DNA of 64,000 bases from Riptortus pedestris (taxonomy: Eukaryota > Arthropoda > Insecta > Hemiptera > Alydidae). The notes beneath the pieces were generated by a model that had not been told where the DNA came from, did not search any database, and saw only the letters and a list, made by a program, of their open reading frames with translations. The translations under genes were made by a program, and so were the position numbers. Positions 53,101 to 56,100 of the stretch are shown piece by piece. The stretch is taken from contig CM032230.1 in NCBI GenBank assembly GCA_019009955.1, forward strand, positions 1,254,001 through 1,318,000, written 5' to 3'. The stretch's first letter is position 1. Every line of letters begins with the position of its first letter.

Positions 53101-56100
53101 CAGTGGAGAACAGGGGAGCAGTTTCACCAGGATGTCCGTGATATTGAGAGATGGCACCAAGGAAGATGGTATGTCACTATGCTTTAAGACTACTGTTGGA
53201 TGCTTAAGCGGGAAACTAAAGATAGAAATCGGAAAAGGACTCTGGGAAGTATCAAGGAAAAGTAGAAAAAGTTTCATAAAAAACATGAATACGTATAATA
53301 TTGTTACTATATGTCTCAAAATATTGTTTCATTGGTTGTAAAAAAATATTATGTTTGATAATTTTGAATAAACAAGTCCTTTAATCTTTTTTTTGTGTTT
53401 GAATTTGGAAAAAAAAACCCTTATATGATGGAAACAAATGGACATCACTTCTGAAATCAGCACATTCTAAAACATATAATTCAGTAAAAATATCTCATGC
53501 AGCTGACAAAAAAAATTAACAGCAGACCTATGTTATCGATCAATTATGAATTTGTTCCCAAAATCATTATTTCTTGTAGGACCAAGTGTAATATTAGCAA
53601 AACACAGGTTTTACCTGAAAGATGTTCATTCAAACGCTTGAGAATTTTTTTTGTTTTACATGTTTTCTATAATAATATATTTGTTCAGAAGCATAAAGTG
53701 ATTTCTCTCATACAAAATCTATTAATTACCAAGCAGATCTGCCAACCTAGCAGAAACTAATATTTTGTTGTGAGAGTTTAGTTTTAAGTTTTATGCTTGA
53801 GATTCATTTTGTAGAGCACAAAAATAATAGGAGTTGGAGTGGAATTGTGTTTTATTGACATTTTTCCCATATCTAGTTGCCCTCTCTGTTAAAAATATTC
53901 TTTCAGTTGATGGATAAACTGTGACATCACAACTATTCTCATTTAATGGACTTGTGGACCCTAAACACCAATATTTTTGTTTCTTTTTAGTGCAAATGAG
54001 AGTGTTTTTACACAATCCAACAGCTGTTAGCCCCTCACATATTATTGTCTGGTAGTTATATTTAGAAATCGGGGTTATCTTTTAGATGATTTCAAGTCAA
54101 AAGTATTTCAACTTGGAATTGAGTTTTAAACTTTTGTGTGTTGGGTTTGATAACTCACCACTCACTTATAATGTTTTTTTGTTTTAACAGGATACTAACA
54201 CAGATACAAACGACTCGTCTAGTTCTGCTCCAGAGATGATGGATATTCGAGCAGCAAATATTCCTGGAGACCCGACCAGCTGGGGGGTGAGTATACTATA
54301 CACTTTTCATCCATCGTTATCTTAGCTTAAAATTTTTTAGTCTTTGTTCTTTGTAGTATTCAAATGTTGGGCAACATAACTTATTATTATTTATTAACGT
54401 CCATTTTTTACAACTCAGGCTAATTGGGACGGGTTATCTACAGGTTACTACCCTTTTCTAGCCAGGGTGGGATTTTAGGATGTTATTTAACGAAAGGCAA
54501 CATAACTGTTTGAGATAATATATTTAAAAGATTATGTAGATAATCTATCACAATTAAACTTTATGCTTCTAAATGAAGAATTGTGGATTGAATAGGGTTA
54601 TCCTTTTTCTTGTAATACTTAGAGAGTAAACATGCGATTTCCGCCTTCAACCTCATGCAACACTAATATTACTAGAGAATGTCTTGATGAAACCAGGAAA
54701 TATTTAATATTTCTATAAAATATAGAAACATGGCGATCATTCATAACATCATAATTCATCAACATCAATGGATTTAAATTTTGACTATGAAATGTAAACA
54801 CTTATGTTTATGTTATAGTCAAAGTATAAATCCATTATTATCCCTGCATTAGACTTAATGTGAAACGAATAAATAAGAAAGGCATGGTGGCTTTAATTTA
54901 AATCTAAAAGATTAAGATAGAGTGTTTAGCTTGGTTTAGTCCCTACCTTATTGTGGAGGCACTACAGGCAGCTACTTCATTCTTCAAGTGGGGATACAGA
55001 TGGGGGGGGGGTAGAAGTCGAACTCCAACTTCAAATCTCCTCTGAGTGCTGGAGACCTAAATAATATTTAGTGTGTGATCTCGGGGTTATAGCATAATAA
55101 TCCAATATTTTAGCCATTGGAAAAACCTTCACTACCTACTTTATTATAGAAGTTAAGCTTCAATTTTAGAGATGTGCATTAATTATATGATTTTTAAATT
55201 GGGCCCAATTTCCAACTTTTCATATCCTTCCACGAATTCTATATAACAGAATCACTAATGATAAACTTCTAATGCAATGAGATATGCATGTATAAAGAGT
55301 AAAATAAGATTTCTCACTATATTAAATGTTATAATTGAATTTGGCATTTTTCTTTTCATTTTAGCAGATATATATATACATATATTTGTCTGTTAACGCT
55401 CTAGCGGTCGCAATTTTTGTTTGATCGTTACCAAACTCGGAATTTAATTGTTTTATGTAAAAAGGAAGATCAAGTTCGTTAATGGCTGAAATCGGTTTAG
55501 TGGGAGGGGGGGTTTAGAGGGGGGATTTTCGGAAAATTCAAAATATCTCCGTTATTATGCGTCGGATCGAAAAATTGTATAGAATCAATCTTATTGCAAA
55601 TTAAATGTACTATAAATATTGTTCTATACATTTATTCCCTATCTTGAATATTAACCGAGATATTTGCATTTTTATTAAATTTGGACCGATAACGGATTTT
55701 TGAATTTCCCGCCAAAACCTAGTTCGGCCCTTTGCCGTAAACTGTTGGGCTCTTGTATGGAGATTTCTCTATTGTATTACTTCACGTGGGAAATCTGCTT
55801 AGTTTACGCAGCCCCTGCGTGACGGACTTTTTTTTTTTTTTTTACTAGTTATCAACTACCGATACACAGTTAATTAATTATAACAGAATTTTTTATATAT
55901 TTGTGTTTTATAAAATTATTTGCAACTAAGATATTGATGAGTTGCTCCCAAGCATAAACCTGTACCAATGGACGAGCATTGAAAGACTGAATTTTAATTT
56001 TAATTTCATGTTCCATAACAATCTATTATAAAGTCAGTCATGCAGAAGCTGAGTAATTAGCAGTTTTTCTAGGGTGTCTGGAATTTACAGAATATATTTG

